From positions 35,038 to 99,037 of the forward strand of contig NZ_CALUMA010000029.1 in the NCBI RefSeq assembly GCF_944321625.1: a DNA stretch of 64,000 nt. The letters are read 5' to 3'. The first letter of the stretch is position 1. Each line of letters opens with the position of its first letter. Positions 34,777 through 43,758 of this stretch are shown one piece after another. This DNA comes from an uncultured Slackia sp. (GTDB lineage Bacteria > Actinomycetota > Coriobacteriia > Coriobacteriales > Eggerthellaceae). The notes beneath the pieces are model-generated. The model did not search any database. It was not told the origin of the DNA and worked only from the letters and a program-made list of their open reading frames with translations. The position numbers and the translations under genes were made by a program.

Positions 34777-35844
34777 TTAATCCGCGTAGCCGTTGGGGTT
34801 GCCCGACTGCCAGCGCCAGCTGTCCTCGCACATGCGATCGAGGTCGTATTCCGCCTGCCAACCCAGAAGCTCACGCGCCTTGGCGGGATCGGCATAGTTC
34901 TCGGCGATGTCGCCCGCACGACGCGGCTTAATCACGTAGGGCAGCTCGTGGCCGCACGCGCGCTCGAACGCATGAATCACGTCGAGTACGCTGGAGCCTT
35001 TGCCCGTGCCCAGGTTGATCACCTCGACGCCGGTGCGACCGGCCATCCAATTGAGCGCCGCCACGTGCCCGCGCGCCAAGTCGACCACATGGATGTAGTC
35101 ACGCACGCCGGTGCCGTCGGGCGTGGGGTAATCGTCGCCGAACACGCCCACTGCCTCGAGCTTGCCCACGGCCACCTGCGCAACGTAAGGCACCAGATTG
35201 TTGGGGATGCCCTTGGGGTCCTCGCCAATCAGGCCGCTCTCGTGCGCGCCGATGGGGTTGAAGTAGCGCAGCAGCACGACGTCCCACTCCGGGTCAGCGG
35301 TGTGCAGATCGGTCAGAATCTGCTCGATCATCCACTTGGTCCAACCGTAGGGATTGGTCGCGGGCTTCTTGGGGGCACTTTCGGTCAGAGGCACGCTGTC
35401 GGGCTCGCCGTACACGGTGGCACTGCTGGAGAACACGATGCTCTTGCAGCCGTGCTCGCGCATCACATCGCACAGCACGAACGTGCCGGTCAGGTTGTTA
35501 TGGTAGTACTCGAGCGGCTTTTCCACGCTTTCGCCCACGGCCTTGAAACCGGCGAAATGGATGACAGCGTCCACCGGCTGCGCGTCAAACACAGCGGACA
35601 GCGCATCGCGGTCGAGGATGTTGAGCTGGTGGAAGCTGATGCTGTCCGCGGCGCCCGCGGGGGCCTTGCCCGCCGCCTCGGCCTCGGCGACGATGGTGCG
35701 CACACGCTCGATGGCTTTCTCGCTGGAGTTGGACAGGTCGTCCACAACGACCACGTTATAGCCCGCCTGCAACAGCTCGACACACGTATGGCTACCGATG
35801 AACCCGGCGCCACCGGTCACAAGAATGGTTTTCTTATCGGACAT
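34777..35844 (-). CDS. galE: UDP-glucose 4-epimerase
   Basis: This 355-residue short-chain dehydrogenase-type epimerase has NAD-binding TGGAGFIGSH, the catalytic Ser in SSSATVYG, the YxxxK motif in NPYGWTKWMIEQ, and the GalE-typical LRYFNPIGAHESG and GVRDYIHVVDLARGH. It interconverts UDP-glucose and UDP-galactose for the Leloir pathway or surface polysaccharides. The start at 35844 was chosen because GGGGAGCC precedes it and the NAD motif then falls at the usual position. It stands alone, with no other sugar-nucleotide genes nearby. Confidence 0.96.
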   Translation of the reverse strand: MSDKKTILVTGGAGFIGSHTCVELLQAGYNVVVVDDLSNSSEKAIERVRTIVAEAEAAGKAPAGAADSISFHQLNILDRDALSAVFDAQPVDAVIHFAGFKAVGESVEKPLEYYHNNLTGTFVLCDVMREHGCKSIVFSSSATVYGEPDSVPLTESAPKKPATNPYGWTKWMIEQILTDLHTADPEWDVVLLRYFNPIGAHESGLIGEDPKGIPNNLVPYVAQVAVGKLEAVGVFGDDYPTPDGTGVRDYIHVVDLARGHVAALNWMAGRTGVEVINLGTGKGSSVLDVIHAFERACGHELPYVIKPRRAGDIAENYADPAKARELLGWQAEYDLDRMCEDSWRWQSGNPNGYAD

Positions 35845-35989
35845 AACGGCTCCCCAATCTTTATCTCTATCCAAAACCTGATTTGATACATAAAACTTTT
35901 CTAGTATAGCCTCGCCATCTATCCAGTCGAGACGCGGGTGCGCCGATAACGAGTAAGACATATTAATTTGCCGCGAATTTTACGCGCAT

Positions 35990-36293
35990 GGTCAAAACAA
36001 CATTCGTCTGGGCGAGCAACGCATTGGAGTCGTTCCTTGAGGTCAAAAACTAATCGAATGGGCGATTTCCCAACTTTCACGATTCCCCCAGTCATAAAAT
36101 TAGCAACCCAACGTGTCTGCAACAAGAACAACATTGTGAATTTCGCACACAATAAGCCACCAGGTTGCATATTGGTGTGGCTTCAACCCCTCAAACCGCC
36201 ACTCGCAAACGTCATATTCGCCCATTCGATGCATATTTGACCATGCGCGCCAAATCGAACATACACGCCGCCCATTCGGTTGGTTTTTTGACC
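35990..36293. repeat. Four copies of a 25-bp repeat, two in each orientation
   Basis: The consensus is about TCGCCCATTCGATTGGTTTTTGACC, given here as its two halves TCGCCCATTCGAT and TTTTTGACC. Copies: 35990-36015 and 36041-36065 on the minus strand; 36218-36242 and 36268-36293 on the plus strand. The pairs face each other about a centre near 36140. The rest of the 590-base galE/DUF559 gap is AT-richer than the genes and holds no gene. Confidence 0.85.
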
Positions 36294-36435
36294 ACTCGCA
36301 ATCTCGCAATTCAACTATGTCCTACTTGTCCGCGCATGCGCGCCCCTTGATCAAACAGCCAATCCAATACGCTGCCCATCAAACCAAGTTGCACTCATTA
36401 AATGGGGCATTGAAACCCCAGACATCCGCAATGAA

Positions 36436-37437
36436 TCAATCGGCACACCGTAGGCAGTCAACCCCTCCATTCTCACGAGGAGATGCCATCCAAGACTCGG
36501 AGCTTCGTAAGGCAGGCAACACTTTCGCGCGTAAAAGGCTTTGTCGAAATTTGAAGTCCTTCACCCTAACCCTACGTCGCTGATGGGTTGCTTTACAAAT
36601 ACGGCTCACTAGTTGATCGAAATAAAAAGACTGAGCTATATCTTTGTAATAGACGGTCATAAGCTCCACGCCCGAAGCAAGGATGGCGTTCTTTCTGCGC
36701 TCATCGCGTTCGTGCGCCTGCTCGCCCGCATGGTATGGCCTGCCGTTATACTCCAACCCGAACTTCAGCCTCGGCCATAAGAGGTCAATCTTGCGCACGC
36801 CCGCTTCCGTGACGATTTCCTTGTTCAGCTCAGGTCGCTCAAAGCCCATCCCACCCAAACGCGTTGGAAAAGTCAGCATTACGGCCATGGCGGTTTCCAT
36901 AGGCGATGCTGAGCCGTCAACTACATGCGCAAGGGCTTTTCGCGCCATATGCACACCCCGCTGTCCTGAACACCCATTTAGAAATGCACCTATACGTCTC
37001 ATATTGGTCAGAGGGTCTCTTATGCGAAACCCCCTCATGTCGTGGACGTCAGGAACATACGACCCGCATAGCTCAAAGCCAAGCAATATTGCGTCGGCTT
37101 CCGAGAGGAGGCTCGCCATTTGAAGAAAAACAAACTCCGGCGCGGCGACGAACAAGCTGGGCATTGCCTGAATAACGGCGCGCCGTGGAAGAGGCGATGT
37201 GTTGACATGACGCACCACCCCAGCTGTTCCTGAGGTGTTCTTATCGCTGGCAACAAGAAGATGGACCGGTCGTTCGAGGAAAAATTGGAGCGAAGCCTCA
37301 GCAAGGGCTTCCTCCGCATTCGCTATCGTGGTGCCTTCTATTTTTCCAGTTCGGGGAGCCGATAGCAGATGAGGGTCGCGCTCGTCACTTGCCCTAAGGT
37401 ATTCGAGTGCGGATTGGTGGCTGAGGCAAATTGGCAT
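36436..37437 (-). CDS. DUF559-type endonuclease-fold protein (paralogue 2)
   Basis: This 333-residue paralogue of the gene at 23398 has conserved features in the same order: N-terminal MPICLSHQSALEYL, SLFVAAPEFVFLQMASLL, a LLGFELCGSY strand, SASPMETAMAVMLTFP, and the core DLLWPRLKFGLEYNG followed by H and by RDERRKNAILASGVEL. The D-...-E-x-N/D-G...H pattern fits DUF559/Vsr-like PD-(D/E)xK folds; Asn replaces the second acid of paralogue 1. The start at 37437 has TTTAGGAGC upstream and aligns with the start of paralogue 1, whereas the longer frame to 37548 does not. No partner gene is adjacent. Role unknown; defence or DNA repair is plausible. Confidence 0.78.
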   Translation of the reverse strand: MPICLSHQSALEYLRASDERDPHLLSAPRTGKIEGTTIANAEEALAEASLQFFLERPVHLLVASDKNTSGTAGVVRHVNTSPLPRRAVIQAMPSLFVAAPEFVFLQMASLLSEADAILLGFELCGSYVPDVHDMRGFRIRDPLTNMRRIGAFLNGCSGQRGVHMARKALAHVVDGSASPMETAMAVMLTFPTRLGGMGFERPELNKEIVTEAGVRKIDLLWPRLKFGLEYNGRPYHAGEQAHERDERRKNAILASGVELMTVYYKDIAQSFYFDQLVSRICKATHQRRRVRVKDFKFRQSLLRAKVLPALRSSESWMASPRENGGVDCLRCAD

Positions 37438-37600
37438 GGCGGGTGCTCCTAAATTGTGTTTCTGTGCTTCTCCTCGGATGCAGATGACGAATGCGCATCT
37501 AGCAAGAATGACCAGCTGGCCGAACTCCCATCCGGCAAGGAAGGACACCGTGATCCGGCGGCCTGGGTTCTCGCGTCACGAGTTCGATGAGTCACGGACC

Positions 37601-37647
37601 CGATGACGCGAGTTCTCGCAGCGCTCGATGACGTGAGTTCTCACAGC
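37601..37647. repeat. Tandem hairpin repeat with compensating changes
   Basis: Two 22-bp units (CGATGACGYGAGTTCTCRCAGC) lie at 37601-37622 and 37626-37647. Each encodes a 5-bp stem, GCGAG/CTCGC in one and GTGAG/CTCAC in the other, so the base change is matched on both sides of the stem. Confidence 0.7.
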
Positions 37648-37816
37648 ATGGGTTTGGCGGCATGGGTTTTCACGGCATCGTCAAGTGTTGCGCGGCGCGC
37701 GATGGATGCGTTGGGCCACGGCCAACAAAGGGGCATTCCTCAAGAAAACGCCAAACATGACGCAGCATGAACGAAGGGGGGCAACAGAAACACACCCAAG
37801 GTCGGGGACAAAACGA

Positions 37817-37848
37817 AAGAGTCGACCCCCCCCCGAAGGTCGACTCTT
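37817..37848. terminator. Palindromic hairpin, possible terminator of the aminotransferase gene
   Basis: Perfect 11-bp arms AAGAGTCGACC/GGTCGACTCTT flank a C-rich loop (nine consecutive C). On the minus strand TTCGTTTTG follows. It lies about 110 bases past the aminotransferase stop. Confidence 0.6.
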
Positions 37849-37958
37849 GGTGCCACACTCTAGATGCCGCACTCCTGATGCCACGGGCGGAGTTGCAGCA
37901 GCAGCCTGCATGCGAGCGGCTCTTCGCCTCGCACCCTTCGCGCGTCATCACGTCGAAG

Positions 37959-39113
37959 CTACGCCTCCAGCTTGCGCACGAACGACTCAAGGCGGTTGAG
38001 GCCTTCGGCGATATCCTCCATCGAGCAGCAGTACGACAGACGCACGTGGCCCTCAGCCCCGAACAATGAGCCCGGCACCAGCGCCACACCGGCCTCCCTG
38101 ATCAGGCGCTCGCAGAATTCCTCGGACGACAGGCCAAATTGCTCGATGGACGGGAACACATAAAAGGCGCCATCGGGACGATTCACGGGCAGCCCAATCT
38201 CATCGAGTCGGCGAAGCACCAGGTCACGGCGCTCGCGATACATCTCAAGAGCCGGCTCAATATCGGATTCAAGCGCCGCCACTGCCGCATGCTGCACAAA
38301 CGACGGCACCGACGACACCATGTACTGATGAACCTTCGCGGCCTGTGCGACGAACCACGCATCGGCGGCGATCCAGCCCAGGCGCCAGCCTGTCATCGCG
38401 TACGGCTTGGAAAAACTATCGCACACCACGATGCGGTCGCGCAGCTCGGGATGACGCGCGGCAAAGCTTTGGAACCCATCCGCATACACCAGACGGCCAT
38501 ATACATCGTCGCAGATGACAAACACATCATGCTCGACCGCGAAGTCTGCCACGGCATCGAGGCTATCCGCGTTCAGAACGCAACCCGTGGGATTGTTGGG
38601 CGACGTGATAATTATCGCCTTGGTGCGCTCGCTCGCGACAGCCGCCAGCGCCTCGCGCGTGATCTGGAAGCCGGTCGGGCACGTGTCCAGATACACCGGC
38701 GTGGCGCTATTCAGAATCGTGATGGATTCATACAAGATGTAGGCGGGCGTGGGGATGATGACCTCGTCACCCGGGTTGAGCATGGCGCCGAGCGTCGCGC
38801 ACAAAGCCTCCGTGGCGCCGTTGGTCACGACCACCTCGTCAGGCGTGTAGCCAAGCGCGCCCAACCCGCGGACGTCGCGCATATGGGCGGCAATCGCCTC
38901 GCGCAGATACGGCTGGCCGTTGTTGGCGGGATAATGCGTCAGATTAGCAGCAAGATCAGCTGTCACCTGAGCTTTTACCGTTTCGTCGGTATTGCCGTCC
39001 GGCTCGCCCAGCGTGAGCGAAATGCATCCGGGCGTGGCCTTTGCCATCGCTGAGAAACGACGGATACCCGAAGGCTTAAGGGCGGCAAGGGTCGAATTAA
39101 GCGTAAGAGACAT
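37959..39113 (-). CDS. Class I/II PLP aminotransferase, PatA-like
   Basis: This 384-residue fold-I aminotransferase has SPNNPTGCVL, CDDVYGRLVY and the PLP lysine in DSFSKPYAMTGWRLGW. The close match in layout to aspartate/PatA-type enzymes, together with a dapH-based lysine pathway in the same window, makes N-acetyl-LL-DAP aminotransferase (PatA) a fair candidate; a general aspartate or aromatic aminotransferase is the alternative. TTGGAGTC precedes the ATG at 39113; the ATG at 39128 has its purine run too close. Monocistronic. Confidence 0.88.
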   Translation of the reverse strand: MSLTLNSTLAALKPSGIRRFSAMAKATPGCISLTLGEPDGNTDETVKAQVTADLAANLTHYPANNGQPYLREAIAAHMRDVRGLGALGYTPDEVVVTNGATEALCATLGAMLNPGDEVIIPTPAYILYESITILNSATPVYLDTCPTGFQITREALAAVASERTKAIIITSPNNPTGCVLNADSLDAVADFAVEHDVFVICDDVYGRLVYADGFQSFAARHPELRDRIVVCDSFSKPYAMTGWRLGWIAADAWFVAQAAKVHQYMVSSVPSFVQHAAVAALESDIEPALEMYRERRDLVLRRLDEIGLPVNRPDGAFYVFPSIEQFGLSSEEFCERLIREAGVALVPGSLFGAEGHVRLSYCCSMEDIAEGLNRLESFVRKLEA

Positions 39114-39200
39114 GCTGACTCCAATCATCCTTGGTCACGCAGCGCTGGCGCGACGCGCATACCTGCACATACGCGACGTCGCACACAGCGTTGAATACCA

Positions 39201-39230
39201 GAAGTCCGCCGCATGGTCGCGACGGACTTC
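39201..39230 (-). terminator. Hairpin downstream of citrate synthase
   Basis: An 8-bp stem GAAGTCCG/CGGACTTC with a 14-base loop lies about 60 bases past the gltA stop. There is no clear U-run, so terminator function is uncertain. Confidence 0.4.
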
Positions 39231-39292
39231 GTTGTTGCTCAAAGGCCGATTATACCGCCGAGAGCAGAATAAGCCAGCAGATGGCCGCTCGA

Positions 39293-40735
39293 CTATCGAT
39301 CCCCCATGGGCACGTAGTCGCGCGCGTGACCGGTCTTTTTGTAGGCCGGACGCATGATGCGCTTGCTGGACACGATCTCCTCGAAGCGATGCGCGCTCCA
39401 ACCCGCCATGCGAGCGCAGGCGAAAATCGGCGTCAGCAAATCACGCGGAATGCCCAGCGCCGTGTACACGCAGCCGCTGTACAGGTCCACGTTCGCGCAG
39501 ATATCCTTGCTCTTGCCCGCCTCGGCCAGCAGCACCGGCGCCATCCGCTCGATGATCTCAAGCAGGCGGAAATCAGGCTCGAACTCGGTGCCGGCGACCA
39601 CGCGCTCGGCGTACTTGTGGCACAGCTTCGCGCGCGGATCGCTCTTGGTGTACACCGCGTGCCCCATGCCATAAATCAGGCCGGTCTGGTCATAGGCCTC
39701 CTTGCGCACGATCTTGCGCAGATAATCGGCCACCTGGCCCTCGTCCGTGATGTCAGCCACGTGGGCCTTGATGTCGTCGGTCATGTTGAGCGTGCGGTTG
39801 TTCGCGCCGCCGTGGCGCGCGCCCTTCAGGCTTCCGATAGCGCCCGCGTACGCCGAGTACGGATCGGTATCGGAGCTGGTCAGGCAACGGCAGGTGAACG
39901 TGGAATTGTTGCCGCCGCCGTGCTCGGCATGAAGCATGAGCATCAGGTCGAGCAGATGCGCCTCTTCCGAGGTGAACGAGCGGTCGGGGCGCAGCATGGA
40001 CAGGATGGTCTCCGCCGTGGTCTGGCCAGGAATGTAATGATGGATGAACATCGAGTCGCCGAAGAACTTGTCGCGCATCACGTGGTACGACAGCACCATG
40101 ATGCGCGGCAGGCGCGACAGCAGCATGATGGCCGCATCGACCTCGTGCTCGAAGGTGCGGTCCTCGGCGTGCGGGTCGAACGCGTACAGCTGCAGCACCG
40201 AGCGCGCCATGGCGTTCATGATGTCGCGCGTGGGGGGCTTCATGATGTAGTTGGCGGTGAAACCGTCGGGCAGGTTGCGCGCGGCGTCCAGCAGTTTGCG
40301 GAATGCAGCCAGCTGCTCCGCCGTGGGAAGCTCGCCCGCCATCAGCAGGTATGCCGTTTCCTCAAAGCCGAAACGACCCTCCTCGACCACATGGTCAACC
40401 AGGTCATTGATGCTGTATCCGCGATACGACAAACGCCCCTCATCAGGGATTTTATCACCCTCGGATACTACATAGCCGTGAACGTTGGAGATATTGGTCA
40501 CGCCCACAACCACGCCGGTGCCGTCGGCGTTGCGCAAGCCGCGCTTGATGTCGTACGCCTTGAAATAGCACGGGTCGATCGAATGGATGCGTGACAGATC
40601 GGTGTAAAGAGGAAGCGATCGCTTGATGTCCGCGGCCACCACAGCGGGGTCGGCGGCAAGGTTGTCGGGATCGGACAGGCCGGTTTGAGCGACGGCATTG
40701 GCGGCCGTCCGCTCGATGGGAGCGGATGTATTCAT
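39293..40735 (-). CDS. gltA: Citrate synthase
   Basis: This 480-residue protein has citrate synthase motifs: HAEHGGGNNSTFTCR (first catalytic His region), GARHGGANNRT, and GLIYGMGHAVYTKSDPRA. It condenses oxaloacetate and acetyl-CoA and feeds glutamate synthesis in anaerobes with an incomplete TCA cycle. The protein has an N-terminal extension of about 40 residues relative to many si-citrate synthases. The start at 40735 follows GAAAGGGTT; the longer frame from 40831 overlaps the promoter region. No aconitase or isocitrate dehydrogenase gene is adjacent. Confidence 0.95.
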   Translation of the reverse strand: MNTSAPIERTAANAVAQTGLSDPDNLAADPAVVAADIKRSLPLYTDLSRIHSIDPCYFKAYDIKRGLRNADGTGVVVGVTNISNVHGYVVSEGDKIPDEGRLSYRGYSINDLVDHVVEEGRFGFEETAYLLMAGELPTAEQLAAFRKLLDAARNLPDGFTANYIMKPPTRDIMNAMARSVLQLYAFDPHAEDRTFEHEVDAAIMLLSRLPRIMVLSYHVMRDKFFGDSMFIHHYIPGQTTAETILSMLRPDRSFTSEEAHLLDLMLMLHAEHGGGNNSTFTCRCLTSSDTDPYSAYAGAIGSLKGARHGGANNRTLNMTDDIKAHVADITDEGQVADYLRKIVRKEAYDQTGLIYGMGHAVYTKSDPRAKLCHKYAERVVAGTEFEPDFRLLEIIERMAPVLLAEAGKSKDICANVDLYSGCVYTALGIPRDLLTPIFACARMAGWSAHRFEEIVSSKRIMRPAYKKTGHARDYVPMGDR

Positions 40736-40912
40736 AGAAACCCTTTCGTTATGCATGAATCCCTTCAAGGCACGGGCACTATAGTACGCGATAGCGCTCG
40801 CCTTGGAAACAGCGAAATCGGCCTGTGACAAAGTTGTTACGGAAAACAGCGCGTGACATCGCGATACCCATAGGAGCTCCGAGCGCCTGCCGGAACCCTT
40901 ATGGGTCGCGTG

Positions 40913-42187
40913 CTAAATCTGATGGATGAACAGGCCGCTGCGCAACTTGGGTTCGAACCAGGTGCTCTTAGGCGGCATGAGAAGACCCGCATCGGCCACG
41001 GCAAGAAGTTCCTCAATCGACGTGGGAAACATGGCGAACGCGACTGCGGGACCCTGCTCTTCCAGCGTGCCGGCTTCGCGCGCCGCCTCATCGGCAAGCA
41101 TCACGCGATGCTCGAGCGCATGCAGGCCGCGGATGCCGCCCACGAATTCGATGCGTGGGTTGGTACGCGGGTCGTCGATTCCCAGCACCGGCCCTAGCAC
41201 GCGCTCCTGCAGAATGGACACGTCGAGGCCCGCCACGGGATCGCCGCTTTCGAACTCTGGCAACACGCCCAGGCCGTACCACTCGCCGTTCAGACACATG
41301 CCCACGGCGCCCTTATCCACCGGCTCGAGCGGCTGCGACTGCTTATGCAGGACCTCAAACGCCTCTTGAATGCGAGCCAAAAACTCGTCAACCGTAAGGC
41401 CATTGAGGTCATGTACCACGCGGTTATAAGGAAGAATCGCCAGGTCGCTCGCGGGGAACAGCACCGACAGAAAGCCATTGAACTGCTCGGACCCATCGAA
41501 GTCAGGATTGGCGGCACGGCGGGCGAGCCCCACCTTCACGGCCGATGCAGTACGATGATGCCCATCGGCCACATACGCCGCCGGTACCTGGGCGAACGCC
41601 TGGGCAAGCGCTTCTACGTCAGCACGCGCATCAATACGCCACACGCGATGCGCCACGCCGTCATCGGCGACGAAGTCATACAGCGGCTCCCGCGTACGCG
41701 CCTGCGCCACCAGCTCTGTCACCTGGTCATTATCGCGATACGCAAGGAAAATCGGACCCGTCTGCGCGTCCAGCGCATCGATGTGGTTGATGCGGTCGCG
41801 CTCTTTGGCCTCGAGCGTATTCTCGTGCTTTTTGATGGTGCCGTTCAGATAATCGTCGATGAGGCAGCACGCCACGATGCCCGTCTGAACGCGCCCGTCC
41901 ATCTCTAACTCGTACAGATAAAAGCACGGCGACTCCTCGCGCACAAACGTGCCGTCCGCCAGCCGCGCGTCGAACAGCTCACGTGCCTTGGCGTAAACCT
42001 CGGGAGCATACATGTCGGCGTCGGGCGCGAATTGCGTCTCGGGTCGGTCGATGTTCAGAAACGACAGCGGCTTGCCCTCAACCGCATGTCGCGCTTCGGC
42101 ACGGTCGTACACGTCATACGGCAACGCCGCCACCTGCGCCGCCACATCCTCACGAGGACGAATCGCCGCGAACGGTCTGATAATCAT
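40913..42187 (-). CDS. DUF1015 family protein, possibly serine kinase-like
   Basis: This 424-residue protein of the DUF1015 family opens IIRPFAAIRPREDVAAQVAALPYDVYD and carries the central DGHHRTASA motif, then VLFPASDLAILPYNRVV and a late MPPKSTWFEPKLRSGL. The DGHHR-type motif is shared with ParB/SerK-like ATP-dependent serine kinases, and the gene lies downstream of serC and serA in the same direction, so a role in serine phosphorylation or salvage is a reasonable inference. GAAAGGACTC precedes the ATG at 42187; the longer frame to 42427 runs through a structured spacer. Confidence 0.88.
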   Translation of the reverse strand: MIIRPFAAIRPREDVAAQVAALPYDVYDRAEARHAVEGKPLSFLNIDRPETQFAPDADMYAPEVYAKARELFDARLADGTFVREESPCFYLYELEMDGRVQTGIVACCLIDDYLNGTIKKHENTLEAKERDRINHIDALDAQTGPIFLAYRDNDQVTELVAQARTREPLYDFVADDGVAHRVWRIDARADVEALAQAFAQVPAAYVADGHHRTASAVKVGLARRAANPDFDGSEQFNGFLSVLFPASDLAILPYNRVVHDLNGLTVDEFLARIQEAFEVLHKQSQPLEPVDKGAVGMCLNGEWYGLGVLPEFESGDPVAGLDVSILQERVLGPVLGIDDPRTNPRIEFVGGIRGLHALEHRVMLADEAAREAGTLEEQGPAVAFAMFPTSIEELLAVADAGLLMPPKSTWFEPKLRSGLFIHQI

Positions 42188-42261
42188 GATGAGTCCTTTC
42201 CGAATCCCGCCGCGGAACCGCGGAGTAAAACGCTTTTTACAGGTCGCCGAAAAGTCAGCGA

Positions 42262-42437
42262 GCGGCATTCTGGCGAGTTGAGTTGCCTTGAACGAGGAGC
42301 GAAGCGTACTGTGTACGTGAGCGACAGTAAACAGGCCAGTGGCCTGTTTAGTTCCTCGCTTCCGTGCCCGAGAGGGCGCAGACCGCCAGAATGCCGCGCA
42401 GCGTCGAGCTGTTCCGTCGGCTGGCAAGCCGACGGAA
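42262..42437 (-). other. Structured intercistronic element between serA and DUF1015
   Basis: Nested inverted repeats are present: outer 14-bp arms GCGGCATTCTGGCG (42262-42275)/(42384-42397), an inner hairpin TAAACAGGCC/GGCCTGTTTA (42328-42350), a short GCGTACTGTGTACG stem, and a separate hairpin TTCCGTCGGCT/AGCCGACGGAA at 42412-42437 just after serA. No U-run follows. It could be a structured RNA, processing site or mobile remnant. Confidence 0.65.
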
Positions 42438-42440
42438 TCA

Positions 42441-43604
42441 CTACTTAATCACGCGCACGCGGTAGATCGAGGGGATCCGCTTGAGCTCCTCGATGGTCGC
42501 GTCGTCCAGATGCTCGTCGGTATCGAACATGGTGTAGGCGTTTTCACCGGCGCTTTCGTTAACCATGCGCTGCACGTTGGCGTTATCCTTTGCCAGCAAA
42601 GCGGTAATCTGGCCGATCATGTTGGGCACGTTGGCGTGCAGGCAGGCGATGCGGCTTGCGGCGCGCGCCTTGCCCATGGAGCACGTGGGGTAGTTCACCG
42701 AGTTGGCGATATTGCCGTTCTCCAGGTAATCCTTGAGCTCGGAGATTGCCATGTCGGCGCAGTTAGCCTCGGCCTCCAGCGTGCCGGCGCCGTGATGCGT
42801 GGTCACAAACGTGTTGGGCATCTTCACCGTCTTGGGCGTGGCGAAGTCGGTTGCAAACCACGAAAGCTTGCCCTCGCGCAACGCCGCATCCACGGCATCT
42901 TCGTTCACGATGGTCTCGCGCGAGAAGTTGATGAGCACGGCGCCAGGCGCCAGCATATCGATCTGCTTCGCGCCAATCATACGGATGGTGTCGGCCTTGG
43001 ACGGCACGTGAACGGTCAGGTAATCGCAGCCGCGGCACAAATCCTCGAGCGTGGCCACGCGCTGCACCTCCTGCGAGAGCGCCCACGCGTGCTCGACCGA
43101 GATGAACGGGTCGTAGCCATACACATCCATGCCCAGCTGAACGCACGCGTTGGCAACCTTGGACCCCACGTTGCCCAGACCGACCACGCCCACGCGCTTG
43201 CCCTTGAGCTCGTGGCCGACAAACGCCTTCTTGGCCTTCTCGGCATGCACGTAGATATCGGGATCGTCGGCGTTTTCGCGCACCCAGCGCATGGACTGCA
43301 GGGCGCCGCGGCTCGAAAGCACCATCATGGCGATGACGATTTCCTTCACGGCGTTGGAATTGGCGCCGGGCGAATTGAACACCACCACGCCACGCTTGGC
43401 GTAATCTTCCACAGGGATGTTGTTCACGCCCGCGCCGCAGCGCGCGATAGCGCGAATGCTTTCGGGCAGGTCGTAGCCGTGCAGGTCGGTGGAACGCATG
43501 AGAATGGCGTCGGCCTGCGCCGCTTCGTCCACAAACTCGTAGCCTTCGCCGAAGGTGACCTGGCCGTCTTTGGTGATGTCGTCGATGGTCTTGATGTATC
43601 GCAT
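42441..43604 (-). CDS. serA: D-3-phosphoglycerate dehydrogenase
   Basis: This 387-residue protein has an NAD-binding Rossmann motif (VGVVGLGNVGSKVANA), the 2-hydroxyacid dehydrogenase signature NSPGANSNAVKEIVIAMM, the catalytic Arg in INFSRETIVN and His in VTTHHGAGTLE. The C-terminal 70 residues form an ACT domain (ACLHANVPNMIGQITALL), which binds serine for feedback control. It is the compact form without the ASB domain. It oxidises 3-phosphoglycerate, the first step of serine synthesis. CGAGGAGATT precedes the ATG. It follows serC after a 154-base gap in the same direction. Confidence 0.97.
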   Translation of the reverse strand: MRYIKTIDDITKDGQVTFGEGYEFVDEAAQADAILMRSTDLHGYDLPESIRAIARCGAGVNNIPVEDYAKRGVVVFNSPGANSNAVKEIVIAMMVLSSRGALQSMRWVRENADDPDIYVHAEKAKKAFVGHELKGKRVGVVGLGNVGSKVANACVQLGMDVYGYDPFISVEHAWALSQEVQRVATLEDLCRGCDYLTVHVPSKADTIRMIGAKQIDMLAPGAVLINFSRETIVNEDAVDAALREGKLSWFATDFATPKTVKMPNTFVTTHHGAGTLEAEANCADMAISELKDYLENGNIANSVNYPTCSMGKARAASRIACLHANVPNMIGQITALLAKDNANVQRMVNESAGENAYTMFDTDEHLDDATIEELKRIPSIYRVRVIK

Positions 43605-43758
43605 GGTGAATCTCCTCGTATTTCTGGATGGACAACCTGGGTAATGCACATGGTCAAACAGAAAACGCCGCGTGGCGACGGCGTTGAGAGGCGGGGGAGC
43701 CGCGACGCACGCGAGGGTACGACGCGAGGAGCGACAGCGATGGCGCGCCGCGCTCCCC

